DNA of 11,181 bases, taken from positions 2,596 through 13,776 of the forward strand of contig JAOXYB010036174.1 of assembly GCA_028565635.1 (NCBI GenBank), in the 5' to 3' direction. The first letter of the stretch is position 1; each line of letters starts with the position of its first letter. This DNA comes from Phoronis ovalis. Lineage: Eukaryota; Phoronida; Phoronidae. A program made the translations under genes and the position numbers. Shown piece by piece: positions 1-7,284 of this stretch. The notes beneath the pieces were generated by a model, which did no database searches, was not told the DNA's origin, and saw nothing but the letters and a program-made list of their open reading frames with translations.

Positions 1-219
1 TATCAAAAACTGTGCTTCTTCTATAAAGAGAATCTGTGAAGAATGACTGTGAATGAATATTTTTTAATTCACTTTTAACGACCAATAAATTGTGTTAAAA
101 TATGAAAATAGCATACCACAGGTATCAAAAACTGTGCTTCTTCTATAAAGAGAATCTGTGAAGAATGACTGTGAATGAATATTTTTTAATTCACTTTTAG
201 CGACCAATAAATTGTGTTA
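1..219. repeat. 122-bp tandem duplication (two copies)
   Basis: Positions 1-97 recur at 123-219 with a single mismatch (A78 versus G200). The remainder of the first unit (98-122) diverges with small indels. The array may continue upstream of the window. The near identity implies a recent duplication. The second copy ends 22 bp before the ATG of the candidate secreted-peptide gene, so it would lie in that gene's promoter or 5' leader. Confidence 0.9.
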
Positions 220-233
220 TATAAAATATAAAT
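218..233 (+). promoter_or_regulatory. TATA-like AT stretch
   Basis: An AT-only run reading TATATAAAATATAAAT sits 9 bp before the ATG at 242. A start site 25-30 bp downstream of it would fall inside the coding exon. If it is a real TATA box, transcripts from it would miss this ATG. In DNA this AT-rich, chance occurrence is likely. Confidence 0.15.
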
Positions 234-241
234 ACCGAAAC

Positions 242-314
242 ATGTATAGTTGCCATGCATTTTTTTTAATCTCTTTGTTTTGTCAATCTCATCTTCTAGC
301 AGAAACTATGTCAA
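242..314 (+). CDS. Exon 1 of candidate secreted peptide precursor (signal peptide)
   Basis: The ATG at 242 is the first in frame after a stop at 176-178. It opens 24 codons: residues 1-20 are MYSCHAFFLISLFCQSHLLA and 21-24 are ETMS. The hydrophobic core FFLISLF and the A20/E21 border look like a signal peptide and cleavage site, so the product should enter the secretory pathway. The exon ends with one base of a split codon (phase 1) before a plausible donor, GTATGA, at 315. Without splicing the frame stops a few codons later. Joined to 2439 the split codon becomes ATT (Ile). The phase match and signal peptide support the call; the donor is only moderate and no transcript is available. A non-coding 5' exon upstream remains possible. 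Confidence 0.45.
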
Positions 315-831
315 GTATGACAAATCCTTGATTGAATCATCAAAAAATAATTATCAGAAATCTTCATATTTTTCATTTATCAGCAACAATCAACAAAATA
401 CGTCAGCAAACTATAGTTGATTTAATTTAGCTAGAACTTCATATTTGTGTCATAGAGGCAATTTTCAAATTTGGTTATAAGGAAAACTAAAGTGGTGTCA
501 ATGCTCATTTGTTTGTCATAGAAACTGTAGATTTAATTAGATAGAAGTGCCAGAAGTTGCATTTCTCATTAACTGCGAGTTTATTTCAATATTCTAAGAA
601 ATGAATATGTCCTCTAAATGTACTCTCTTTATAAATTATGTAGATTTCCATTAAGAGAAATGAGAAACATTTTCGCGGATGAAGTTCCAGTGCTGTACTT
701 AGTTTTCGGCAAAGTATCTGTTTGTTTGATGAATGTATGTAACAAAGCAGATAATTTTTATTACAAAAACAAATATTTATTACCTGTTTTTAATTTAAAT
801 TCTTTCCGAAAACCTCTAATACCAATTACAC

Positions 832-852
832 TATATATATATATATATATAT
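832..852. repeat. (TA)n microsatellite
   Basis: A perfect alternating TA run of 21 bases lies inside candidate intron 1. It explains the run of alternating Tyr and Ile codons in the open frame at 618-956. Confidence 0.95.
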
Positions 853-1543
853 GTTCAAGCATGTATAATTTCTTATATATGTTAAAGTACAAATTATCTC
901 AAAACCGAAGAAACAGAGGTATTGTTTTTATTCAAAACAATAATTACAGGGCATGAACACTTTAATTTACATGCAAATAGTAATTTGAATAGTCTCCAAT
1001 AAAAACTACAACTCTAGCTATTTTTATAATTTCCTTGTAACTTTGAAATAATAGACATTAAATCCGGAGTTATAAAATATCGTTTTGACAGGATCAAAAA
1101 GTAAATATCAATCATTATCATCAAGGTTTATTTTTTGTTAGATTCAGGAGTTGGATTAAAAGGTTTCAAAAGCGCAGCATTACTGACATTAAAAGCTCAT
1201 CAAACATTCGTGGGAGTGTGTCTGTAGATCTATAGTGTAGCTTTCCATTCAGGAAATGAGATGATAAGTGTAGCCATCAGTTAATTATAATCCTGTTTTT
1301 TTTTTGCAAATATTATAACACTGAAGCTTCGTGCTAATGTGCACTCGTCTATTATTTTTGTGCACCTCTTTTAAAAGCGAATTAGCAACATTAGTTAATT
1401 ATTATTCACTGACTAATAGAACGTTTTTTGCTGTAGATAACGTAACGAAAGGGCTTCTAAGTTGCAAGTAGGCACTCGTTCGTCTTTTTTATATTGCCCT
1501 TTTAGAAACGAGTAATACTAACAATTTATAGTAGCTATTACTA

Positions 1544-1691
1544 ATATAGTATCTATATATTAAAAAAATCATAAACAAAAATATTTAAAAAATCACTGAC
1601 GGGAATACATAGTTCTACACTCCTGGACACATAGATACTATATCCCTTCATATTTATATTTTTTAATATTTTTGTTTATGATTTTTTTTAA
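1544..1691. repeat. Cross-ordered double inverted repeat
   Basis: Two segments recur in inverted orientation. The 13-mer at 1544-1556 (ATATAGTATCTAT) is complemented perfectly by 1631-1643. The 34-base block 1560-1593 is complemented by 1658-1691 with two single-base indels in A/T runs. The order is A-B-A'-B', so the two stems cannot nest in one hairpin. A local inversion or duplication event is the simplest origin. Confidence 0.75.
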
Positions 1692-2054
1692 TTTCGCGAA
1701 TACATCCCGCAGTTACCCCAGGTTCAACACATACAATGTAAATCAAGCTGGGCATATACACGTATGTATACACAAACATAGTTATGACTTAAAAGGTATC
1801 ATAGCAACTTAAAATATCCATTGATTATAGTCGCGATTAAGGTCCAGTTAAAATCATATACATGTATTTATCTATATTTATCTATATAAAATCATAGCTT
1901 TATTGCTGGGAAATAAAGATATTAAAAAGCGATCAACATTGCTACAGGCGTCAGTTATAGTTAACACAAACTATAGCTAATAAAGTTGGATGATCCACTT
2001 GTAAAAAATACATATGTTTGGTTTAAAGTATAGACTCCATATCCTTTCAAATAG

Positions 2055-2176
2055 CAAGTAATAAAAAATTCATTAAAAGAGCACGTCTCCGCTTTGCACT
2101 TGCCAGAGTGCGTAGGTACAACGTACAGTACAAACGTGGAAGCCCGAAAAAGTTGTTAATGAAACTTTTGAAATAA
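2055..2176 (+). CDS. Possible alternative terminal exon encoding a basic tail
   Basis: A pyrimidine-containing acceptor ends at 2054 (TTTCAAATAG). With phase-1 entry the frame runs 39 codons from 2057 to a TAA at 2174. The peptide is strikingly cationic, for example FIKRARLRFALARVRRYNVQ followed by YKRGSPKKLLMKLLK. Two AATAAA signals lie at the stop (2172-2177 and 2191-2196). The segment is more GC-rich than its surroundings. Spliced to exon 1 it would give a secreted basic peptide instead of the long precursor. The acceptor is only fair and no homology is recognised, so chance is a serious alternative. Confidence 0.2.
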
Positions 2177-2338
2177 AACATAATGTAAAGAATAAAACAT
2201 GGTACCTTCTATTTTATCATATTAGAATTTGAATTAACAATTTGTATTTAGTATATTTTATTTATTTAGAACAATAGTGACCAAGCTCGCACCCTAAATG
2301 TATATTTTTTGTCTCAAACGCGGTAAATACATTAACTG

Positions 2339-2411
2339 TATATTTTATGTCCTCGTGTAAATGTACCCCAGGCTGGTTTTATATTTTATGCCCGCATGAA
2401 ATGTACCCCAG
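2339..2411. repeat. 41-bp near-tandem duplication
   Basis: TATATTTTATG...AAATGTACCCCAG occurs at 2339-2371 and again at 2380-2411, 41 bp apart, with a few substitutions and a one-base length difference. A weaker related stretch (ACCCTAAATGTATATTTTTTG) lies just upstream near 2291. It resembles the monomers in the G-ended elements further right and may be a worn fragment of that kind. It sits 27 bp before exon 2. Confidence 0.6.
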
Positions 2412-2438
2412 ATGATGGTATTACCTATTTCCTTTCAG

Positions 2439-2498
2439 TTTCAAAAACGGAGTTATTCAAAGTTGAAAGACGGCAAAGTGACTACGCTTATGGAGGCA
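2439..2498 (+). CDS. Exon 2 of candidate secreted peptide precursor
   Basis: The exon has a good acceptor (TACCTATTTCCTTTCAG, ending 2438) and a consensus donor (GTAAGT at 2499). It is 60 bp long and symmetric, phase 1 in and phase 1 out. In that phase it reads SKTELFKVERRQSDYAYGG without a stop. The split codons become Ile (ATT) with exon 1 and Thr (ACA) with exon 3. The RR followed by Gln is a typical prohormone-convertase site that would expose an N-terminal Gln able to cyclise to pyroglutamate. One other frame is also open in this short exon, so the choice rests on phase agreement with exons 1, 3 and 4. Confidence 0.5.
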
Positions 2499-3402
2499 GT
2501 AAGTATTCCACACTGTTAAAAGTGACGTATTTGCCATCATTGTATTTCTGCAGCTGAAAACTTTAAAAGAATCTATCAAAACTTAAAAGGAATCTCTGAA
2601 AAACAAAAGTCTGCTTTCACTAATTATCACAAATCGCAGAATCATTATTGTACTGTATTTTCCCAAGTAAATGCTCATTCAGTTAAGATACGTCATTCAC
2701 GTAATAAACACCCCCTAAAAATTCTAAAATAAATTATATATCCATTAACTGACATAAGGATCCGGTAAGCGTATTTTAATTAAAATTAAAATAAGCATTT
2801 TTTTCTCTTTTCCGTTTCATTTGGCCTCGGGTAGCCATGGGGACATTTTTATTTGAAAGTGGATATTACACGCAAAGCAAGGGAATTCGCAATTTGAAAA
2901 CGTCATTTTTTATCAAAAATTGAGGGGATAATATACATTTCTCACTAATTCCAGTAGTCTGTTGTTAGCGGTCGCACAAAAGTTAATTGGTTAAGACTGT
3001 ACGAAAAGGTTGTAGGCATGAGGCATGATTATCTTCATTTGTGACTGGGCAGAATTTTCCACGAAAATTAGTCTAAGACAATACGTTACTATTGAGGTGG
3101 ATGGGGAAATCAATTGTATTCTTATGCCGTCCAGTGTTGTCTGTAAATCGCCGTTTCTATAAGCAGTCTGCTAATTAAAGATATTCTGTTGTACAAATAA
3201 TACACACTCCATTGCTAACGGTCTCATACTACTGGTTGCAACATTTCAACTTTTCCAATTTATTTATTTCTAAAAGTTATGTTTTGGTTATAATCAATTA
3301 TACGTGAAAATTATGAGTTATAAAGTAGATAAAAAGATTACATGAAGTCCCTAGTGTGTATATTTACAAATTAAAGTTAACTTCTGTTCCTGCTTGTTGC
3401 AG
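2499..3402 (+). other. Candidate intron 2
   Basis: This 904-bp interval runs from GTAAGT to TTGCAG. It includes a second strong acceptor (pyrimidine tract then CTCGGGTAG, ending 2834) followed by a phase-1-compatible open stretch to a TGA near 2920, which begins with ATGGGG in a good Kozak context. Otherwise I see no gene or repeat. Confidence 0.4.
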
Positions 3403-3525
3403 CATGGTTTAGTAAGAAAAGGAACGCTGAAGGTGAGAAACGATCCCACTCAGAATCAACATTAGAACAACAAAGACCCAACATTAAACAACTTCAAAAA
3501 GAGCACGCAATACAAGGCATAGTAG
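3403..3525 (+). CDS. Exon 3 of candidate secreted peptide precursor
   Basis: The acceptor is strong (CTTCTGTTCCTGCTTGTTGCAG) and the donor is consensus (AG|GTAAGG at 3526). The exon is 123 bp, phase 1 on both sides. Only this phase is open; the other two hit stops. Its 40 complete codons begin WFSKKRNAEGEKRSHSESTL and continue hydrophilic to HAIQGIV, so this is a polar, dibasic-rich spacer. With exon 2 the KKR would release the peptide between RR and KKR (QSDYAYGG plus TWFS). The second KR bounds a four-to-five residue acidic spacer. The join to exon 4 yields Glu (GAG). This is the best-supported exon of the model. Confidence 0.6.
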
Positions 3526-3941
3526 GTAAGGAAAAAAGTACCTAGTAAAAGTAAACAATTGAAAAGTAAATTCTCATCTAAACTTCCATATTATTTCAAG
3601 ACTATTTCTGTCTTGTCTCACTGTAGCACAGTCAAATAATCCGTGGTAAAAGAGCTTTGCAGAAAGACATTATCTAGCATCCTTGTCTCTACACGCCCAA
3701 CTTTCAATCTACATGGTTATAAAAGCCTATAATAGTTTATTAGTTATTATATCCATCAAACAAATTAAAATTAACTTATAATTGGCATATATAGTTTTCT
3801 ATATTAAAATAAACTGGTAATGAAAGGAATAGTCTTTTAGTTTTAATAATAGCGAATGACATTATCTTACAATTCTGTTTTGCACGTAGCATATTTTATA
3901 TTTAAAATGCTGGATAAAACGAGCGCAATTTTTGTTTGTAG
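3526..3941 (+). other. Candidate intron 3 with an internal alternative acceptor
   Basis: This 416-bp interval lies between GTAAGG and TTTGTAG. Inside it a strong acceptor (TTTCTGTCTTGTCTCACTGTAG, ending 3626) precedes a phase-1-compatible tail reading QSNNPW and then TAA at 3647-3649. Use of this site would remove the six-cysteine module. Confidence 0.45.
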
Positions 3942-4084
3942 AGTGCTATCTCAAGCGGTGTTTATGGATGTTTTTCGAATGTGGAAAAACAGCGGCAAAT
4001 GCAGTGGAGTATAAATCGTGTCGAAACTTAAGAATACTGTGCACACATTCTTGCAATTCAGAAAGTCATGATCGAAAAAGATAA
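3942..4084 (+). CDS. Exon 4 of candidate secreted precursor: six-cysteine C-terminus
   Basis: The acceptor at 3940-3941 (AATTTTTGTTTGTAG) opens a phase-1 frame of 46 complete codons ending in TAA at 4082-4084. It starts CYLKRCLWMFFECGKTAANA and contains six cysteines at exon residues 1, 6, 13, 26, 33 and 37. The spacing is C-x4-C-x6-C-x12-C-x6-C-x3-C, consistent with three disulphides in an extracellular peptide. A KR lies between the first two cysteines, and the C-terminus ends in RKR. Sequence around the stop is richer in GC than the surrounding intron. Chance cannot give this phase match, frame length and cysteine content easily, but I recognise no family, and only a transcript would settle it. 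Confidence 0.55.
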
Positions 4085-4600
4085 TGGTGTTCGATATAAC
4101 AGGAATTATTGACCACGACAACGGGTACACACCGGCACTTTAGCTCTATGACAATTTTTTTCAGAATTACTGAACAATTTACATGCATAGAAGAGATTTT
4201 CTCCTCAGAACACTACATAACTCTGACGAGATATACCATGATATTACAGTGACTGCTGTGTAATATCACATTGGTGCAAGTGTAGAGAACTGTGTTGAAC
4301 GGACCGTAATTATTTCGGTAATCAAAAACGTTACGTGACGAGTTTATTTGCTATTACATTATAAACCTATTTCGACTCTGCACTAATTAGTTGGTTACAT
4401 CTGGCTACGAAACTTTAAGAAAAAGGTTAGAAGTGACGGTACAAATTGAATGCATATTTATGTTCGAAAAGATATACAGCTGACTAAAAAATATAATTAC
4501 AGAAAACAATCAATCATACATTGACATCTTCTGACGATAAAACCTTTACTTCTACGAACAGTTTCCAGCAATAAATGAATGGAAGAGATTGTTTCTTAAA
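4085..4600 (+). other. Possible 3' untranslated region
   Basis: After the stop of exon 4 the sequence stays more GC-rich than typical for this window. It reaches an AATAAA at 4570-4575, followed by GT/T-rich sequence near 4623. A perfect 10-bp stem with a 10-base loop lies at 4239-4268 (TGATATTACA / TGTAATATCA). The extent of the UTR is inferred, not shown. Confidence 0.3.
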
Positions 4601-5372
4601 CGAACGGAGGCAAAATTGTTAAGCGATTGTGTCTTACTTATTTCAACTTACACGTAGTTAATAATTCGCTTTAAACCATTATGAAACAGATTGTCATACA
4701 AGGCTAACGACTTCTTTATATTTGAGAAATATCATTTTCCTATTTTATAAGTAAGATTATAGTGCAATTGTGCAAATATATATACGTAAGTATATGGACG
4801 TTTATCTTTGTTGGGCAGAATGTTATTATCAGAATAGTAATGATATCAATAGTTTAAAATTGAAATTCAATGCTAAATATATCCACGTTATTGTTAATTT
4901 TTCTCAGTGTAATGATATATTAATATGTTGAAATTTACTAGGAACAAAAATACTTTAGTTATCGACAAAAGAAAAGGTAACTGTAAAAAGTAAACGTGAG
5001 CAGTTGAATAATTATTAAATGTTTTCTTTAATCAGTAACTGTCATTGTATATAATTTATTTAAATAAAGCAATTTAACATTTTCTTGATAACTCAATATT
5101 CTTATATTTGCAATTTTTACCGACTGATGCACTTACAGACATTATACAACTTTCGATAAACATTTTTGTTATGTGATAACTTATAGAACTGAATCTGGTT
5201 TCATTATGATTCATACGCGAAACCTAACGAAATATGTATAGCATTAAAGCCCTTGATCTTCCGCCTTCTACAAATTATTTTTTAGTGCCCTAAAGACGGT
5301 GCTTCTGTGTTAAATGGAGACTGCGTAAAATCCACCTATTAACACGTACACTCGTTATTCATTCATCTAATT
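4601..5372. other. AT-rich intergenic sequence
   Basis: I see no convincing open frame, RNA or repeat here. The only signals are scattered AT-rich words and AATAAA-type motifs, for example near 5065. Confidence 0.6.
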
Positions 5373-5785
5373 CCCCCGGGGGGTGCACTCTCTTTTATAT
5401 GAGGTAGGGGTGTGAGGCCCAGGGATCCAAACCCTGACCCTGAGATATCCCCGGAATTGAAAAAATACCTACCCTGAAATATCCTTGGCCCCAAAATCGT
5501 CTCCGTGCTGCCAGAAAAAATTGGCAAAAAAAAAAAATGTCATTTCAACTTCTATCGTACTCCTTCTATCGTACTCCGCCAAAAAAAATCATTTTAACCG
5601 AAATGCGTGACAGTTGCCAACTATGCCACTCTAAAATATCTTCAAAAAAGCACCCTGAAATATCCCTTGACGTCAAATACCCACCCTGAAATATCCCAGA
5701 AGTGAAATAACCTACCCTAAAATATCCTGGTAGACCAAAAAAGGGACCCTGAAGAGCGGCACATGTATATATATTTCCTAAACGG
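5373..5785. mobile_element. G-ended element copy 1 with internal ~32-bp repeats
   Basis: The left end reads CCCCCGGGGGG. GGGGTGTG follows 34 bp in (5407-5414), as in the other two copies. The motif CCCTGAAATATCC or a close variant starts at 5438, 5472, 5653, 5684, 5715 and, shortened, 5747, giving steps of 31-34 bp. Between the two groups is a different segment that includes a perfect 14-bp tandem duplication (5549-5576). ATCTAATT on the left (5365-5372) and ACCTAATT on the right (5786-5793) could be a worn target duplication. That right flank overlaps another inverted repeat, so the right boundary is uncertain. No coding capacity is visible, so any transposition would depend on an enzyme from elsewhere. 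Confidence 0.45.
5549..5576. repeat. 14-bp perfect tandem duplication
   Basis: CTTCTATCGTACTC occurs twice head to tail inside G-ended element copy 1. This is probably a replication-slippage product. Confidence 0.95.
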
Positions 5786-5911
5786 ACCTAATTCGTTGGA
5801 CAAGAACCACCAGTTTAACTTTGTCTAGCACCTAGATAGGGAATAATTTACGAGTAACGTTCACCTAGTTCGTTAATTAGAAGGTCCGTGTTCAACGAAC
5901 TGGGCCCGTTT
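5780..5911. mobile_element. Small inverted-repeat element (MITE-like)
   Basis: The 22-base left arm 5780-5801 (AAACGGACCTAATTCGTTGGAC) matches the reverse complement of 5890-5911 at 18 of 22 positions. A third, direct copy of the core ACCTAGTTCGTT lies at 5863-5874. If the ends are taken at AACGG, the flanks are TA on both sides, as for Tc1/mariner-type insertions. The 132-bp length and lack of coding sequence suit a MITE. The left arm overlaps the proposed right flank of G-ended copy 1, so the two interpretations compete. Confidence 0.4.
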
Positions 5912-5964
5912 AATAATTACGTAAATTTAACTATTATATAGTGCACGTGATAATCTGTGGATGT

Positions 5965-6030
5965 TAACCAGCCATAACGATGGTATGAGTTTTAACGCGG
6001 AGATTAAGTTTCGAATCTCACTCATGCACT
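5965..6030 (+). repeat. Degenerate tRNA/SINE-head-like sequence
   Basis: A weak A-box-like stretch (5970-5983, AGCCATAACGATGG) is followed 40 bp later by a B-box-like TTCGAATC (6010-6017). The latter lies in a perfect 6-bp stem (GAGATT/AATCTC), itself enclosed by ATGAGT/ACTCAT like a T arm on an acceptor stem. No intact D or anticodon arm can be drawn, so this is not a working tRNA gene. A worn tRNA-derived SINE head is the best guess. Confidence 0.25.
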
Positions 6031-6120
6031 AAGAATTTTCTCTATGAAAGTTTGTTCATTTCAAAATGAGCTCAGATTTTATATATCCTAAGTATAGTTT
6101 ACCTCGTTGTACGCATAGTT

Positions 6121-6471
6121 CCCAGGGAGCACTTGTCAAAGTAATGGAAGGGATGTGAGGTCACGGAAGGAAAAAATCCTTAAAATAAAGGTCATAAAAA
6201 TATACCTTGTGGTAAATGAAAAAAAAAATCGAAAGTACACCCTCAAAACTTACACAGCTCGGTAAACTCACTTGCAAATTATATCGTGTTGTAATAAAAC
6301 TTATATACGCTGTGATAAATGACTTAAAACTACATATCTTTGTGGTAAATAATTTTTTTTTGAAAATATACCATGTGGTAAATACCTGGGTAAATACTCA
6401 ACGAGAAAATATACCCTGTGATAAATAATTATTGCAAAATGTGAAAAACATACCCTGACATTGAACCCCCG
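6121..6471. mobile_element. G-ended element copy 2 with internal ~30-bp repeats
   Basis: The left end CCCAGGGAGCACTTG, followed by GGGATGTGAGGTC (from 6150), aligns with the start of copy 1 (CCCGGGGGGTGCACTC...GGGGTGTGAGGCC). The right end in reverse complement reads CGGGGGTTC. The flanks GCATAGTT (6113-6120) and ACATGGTT (6472-6479) agree at 6 of 8 positions, as expected for an aged 8-bp duplication. The interior repeats TATACCNTGTGGTAAAT-like units starting near 6201, 6236, 6280, 6304, 6332, 6367 and 6410, spaced irregularly at about 24-44 bp. The 70-codon open frame at 6216-6428 is a by-product of this array. Confidence 0.45.
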
Positions 6472-6479
6472 ACATGGTT

Positions 6480-7284
6480 CCCAGAGCTTTGAGATGGGAG
6501 TGACTTATCGAGTGAACAGGTCTGAAAGCAGAGAGTAGTCGTGTAATAACGTGAACGCGTCAACTGCACTCCTTCCAATGTTATTCACCGGTTATTCAGA
6601 GTGAAACTATAGAGACAGATGTGATAATAATAGTATATCAGTGCACGGGGGATAAATATTCGGGGGACTTAGTCATTTAAATTATTATGTAGCAGTGGCT
6701 CAGATATTTTTATCTTGCGTGCATATTTAATAAGGCAAAAAAATGAGTACAACTAATGTCTCCCAGAAGATAATGAATTTCTGTCCAGAGTTACTCCCGA
6801 CAGAGTCTCGCTCGATTCTCGGAAAATTGTGCATGAAGCCCATTTCTATATAATAGTAAAGATTGGGGCTGTGGGACATTGGGAGAAGTGAGGCTGATAC
6901 AAGACCAAATAATTCGGGTAAATAATTTCACCTATTATTTATTTATTAAAAAGGTGCTTCTCTTCGAATAAAGATGTTTTGTATCATAGAAACATTTAAA
7001 TCACATAGTGGCAAGACCTATTTCTTTGGTCTGCTATTAACCGGTACTAAACTATAGATTAAGTAGAACATAATAATAGACGTAGAGTGATATTCCCTGG
7101 GGTGTGCACCCGCCGGAAACACACAATAATGAAACTGTTCATTCCGAAAAATATAAAAACAAAGATTAAAAATTCAGGTGACAACATTTGTCTTACGGGA
7201 GCAGCAACAATCTTTTATTACGCACAGCAGGCGTTTTATATTTCCTTGTCGATAACCCAATTATTATAGTAATATTATATATAC
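6480..7284. other. Unassigned AT-rich sequence
   Basis: No gene is supported. CGGGGGA occurs twice near 6646-6665. CCCTGGGGTGTGCACCC at 7095-7111 resembles subterminal text of the G-ended elements and could be a solo remnant. An open frame at 7087-7269 begins only at a GTG. A perfect 18-bp AT palindrome (ATATATACATGTATATAT) spans 7277-7294. Confidence 0.5.

Larger units (their letters stand above)
315..2438 (+). other. Candidate intron 1
   Basis: This is 2124 bp of AT-rich sequence between exon 1 and exon 2. It holds a TA microsatellite (832-852), a cross-ordered inverted repeat (1544-1691), a possible alternative terminal exon (2055-2176) and a 41-bp duplication (2339-2411). A 112-codon open frame at 618-956 runs through the TA microsatellite and has no protein-like features. 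A 44-codon ATG frame at 1337-1471 starts with a short hydrophobic run but has no phase-compatible donor. I see no other convincing gene here. Confidence 0.4.

Noticed and set aside
618-956. 112-codon open frame on the + strand
   Set aside because: It runs through a TA microsatellite, shows AT-driven residue composition, and has no domain, signal peptide or matching splice phase.
1142-1232. Acceptor-like TTTTTTGTTAG followed by two open phases (about 27-31 codons)
   Set aside because: No convincing donor compatible with phase 1 follows, and two phases are open at once, so coding cannot be argued.
1337-1471. 44-codon ATG frame starting MCTRLLFLC, resembling a signal peptide
   Set aside because: The hydrophobic run is very short, no phase-1 donor lies within it, and the 242-314 exon fits the gene model better.
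3516-3952. GIVE at the exon 3/4 junction looks like the start of an insulin A chain
   Set aside because: Insulin-family A chains have adjacent cysteines (CC) with a C-x3-C-x8-C follow-up. The spacing here is C-x4-C-x6-C-x12-C-x6-C-x3-C, and no B-chain cysteine pattern lies upstream.
5970-6020. Functional tRNA gene
   Set aside because: No D arm or anticodon arm can be folded between the A-box-like and B-box-like stretches.
6216-6428. 70-codon open frame
   Set aside because: It lies wholly inside the tandem-repeat interior of G-ended element copy 2 and reflects low-complexity sequence.
7087-7269. 60-codon open frame
   Set aside because: It opens at GTG, not ATG, and has no splice acceptor at its start; the peptide has no recognisable feature.
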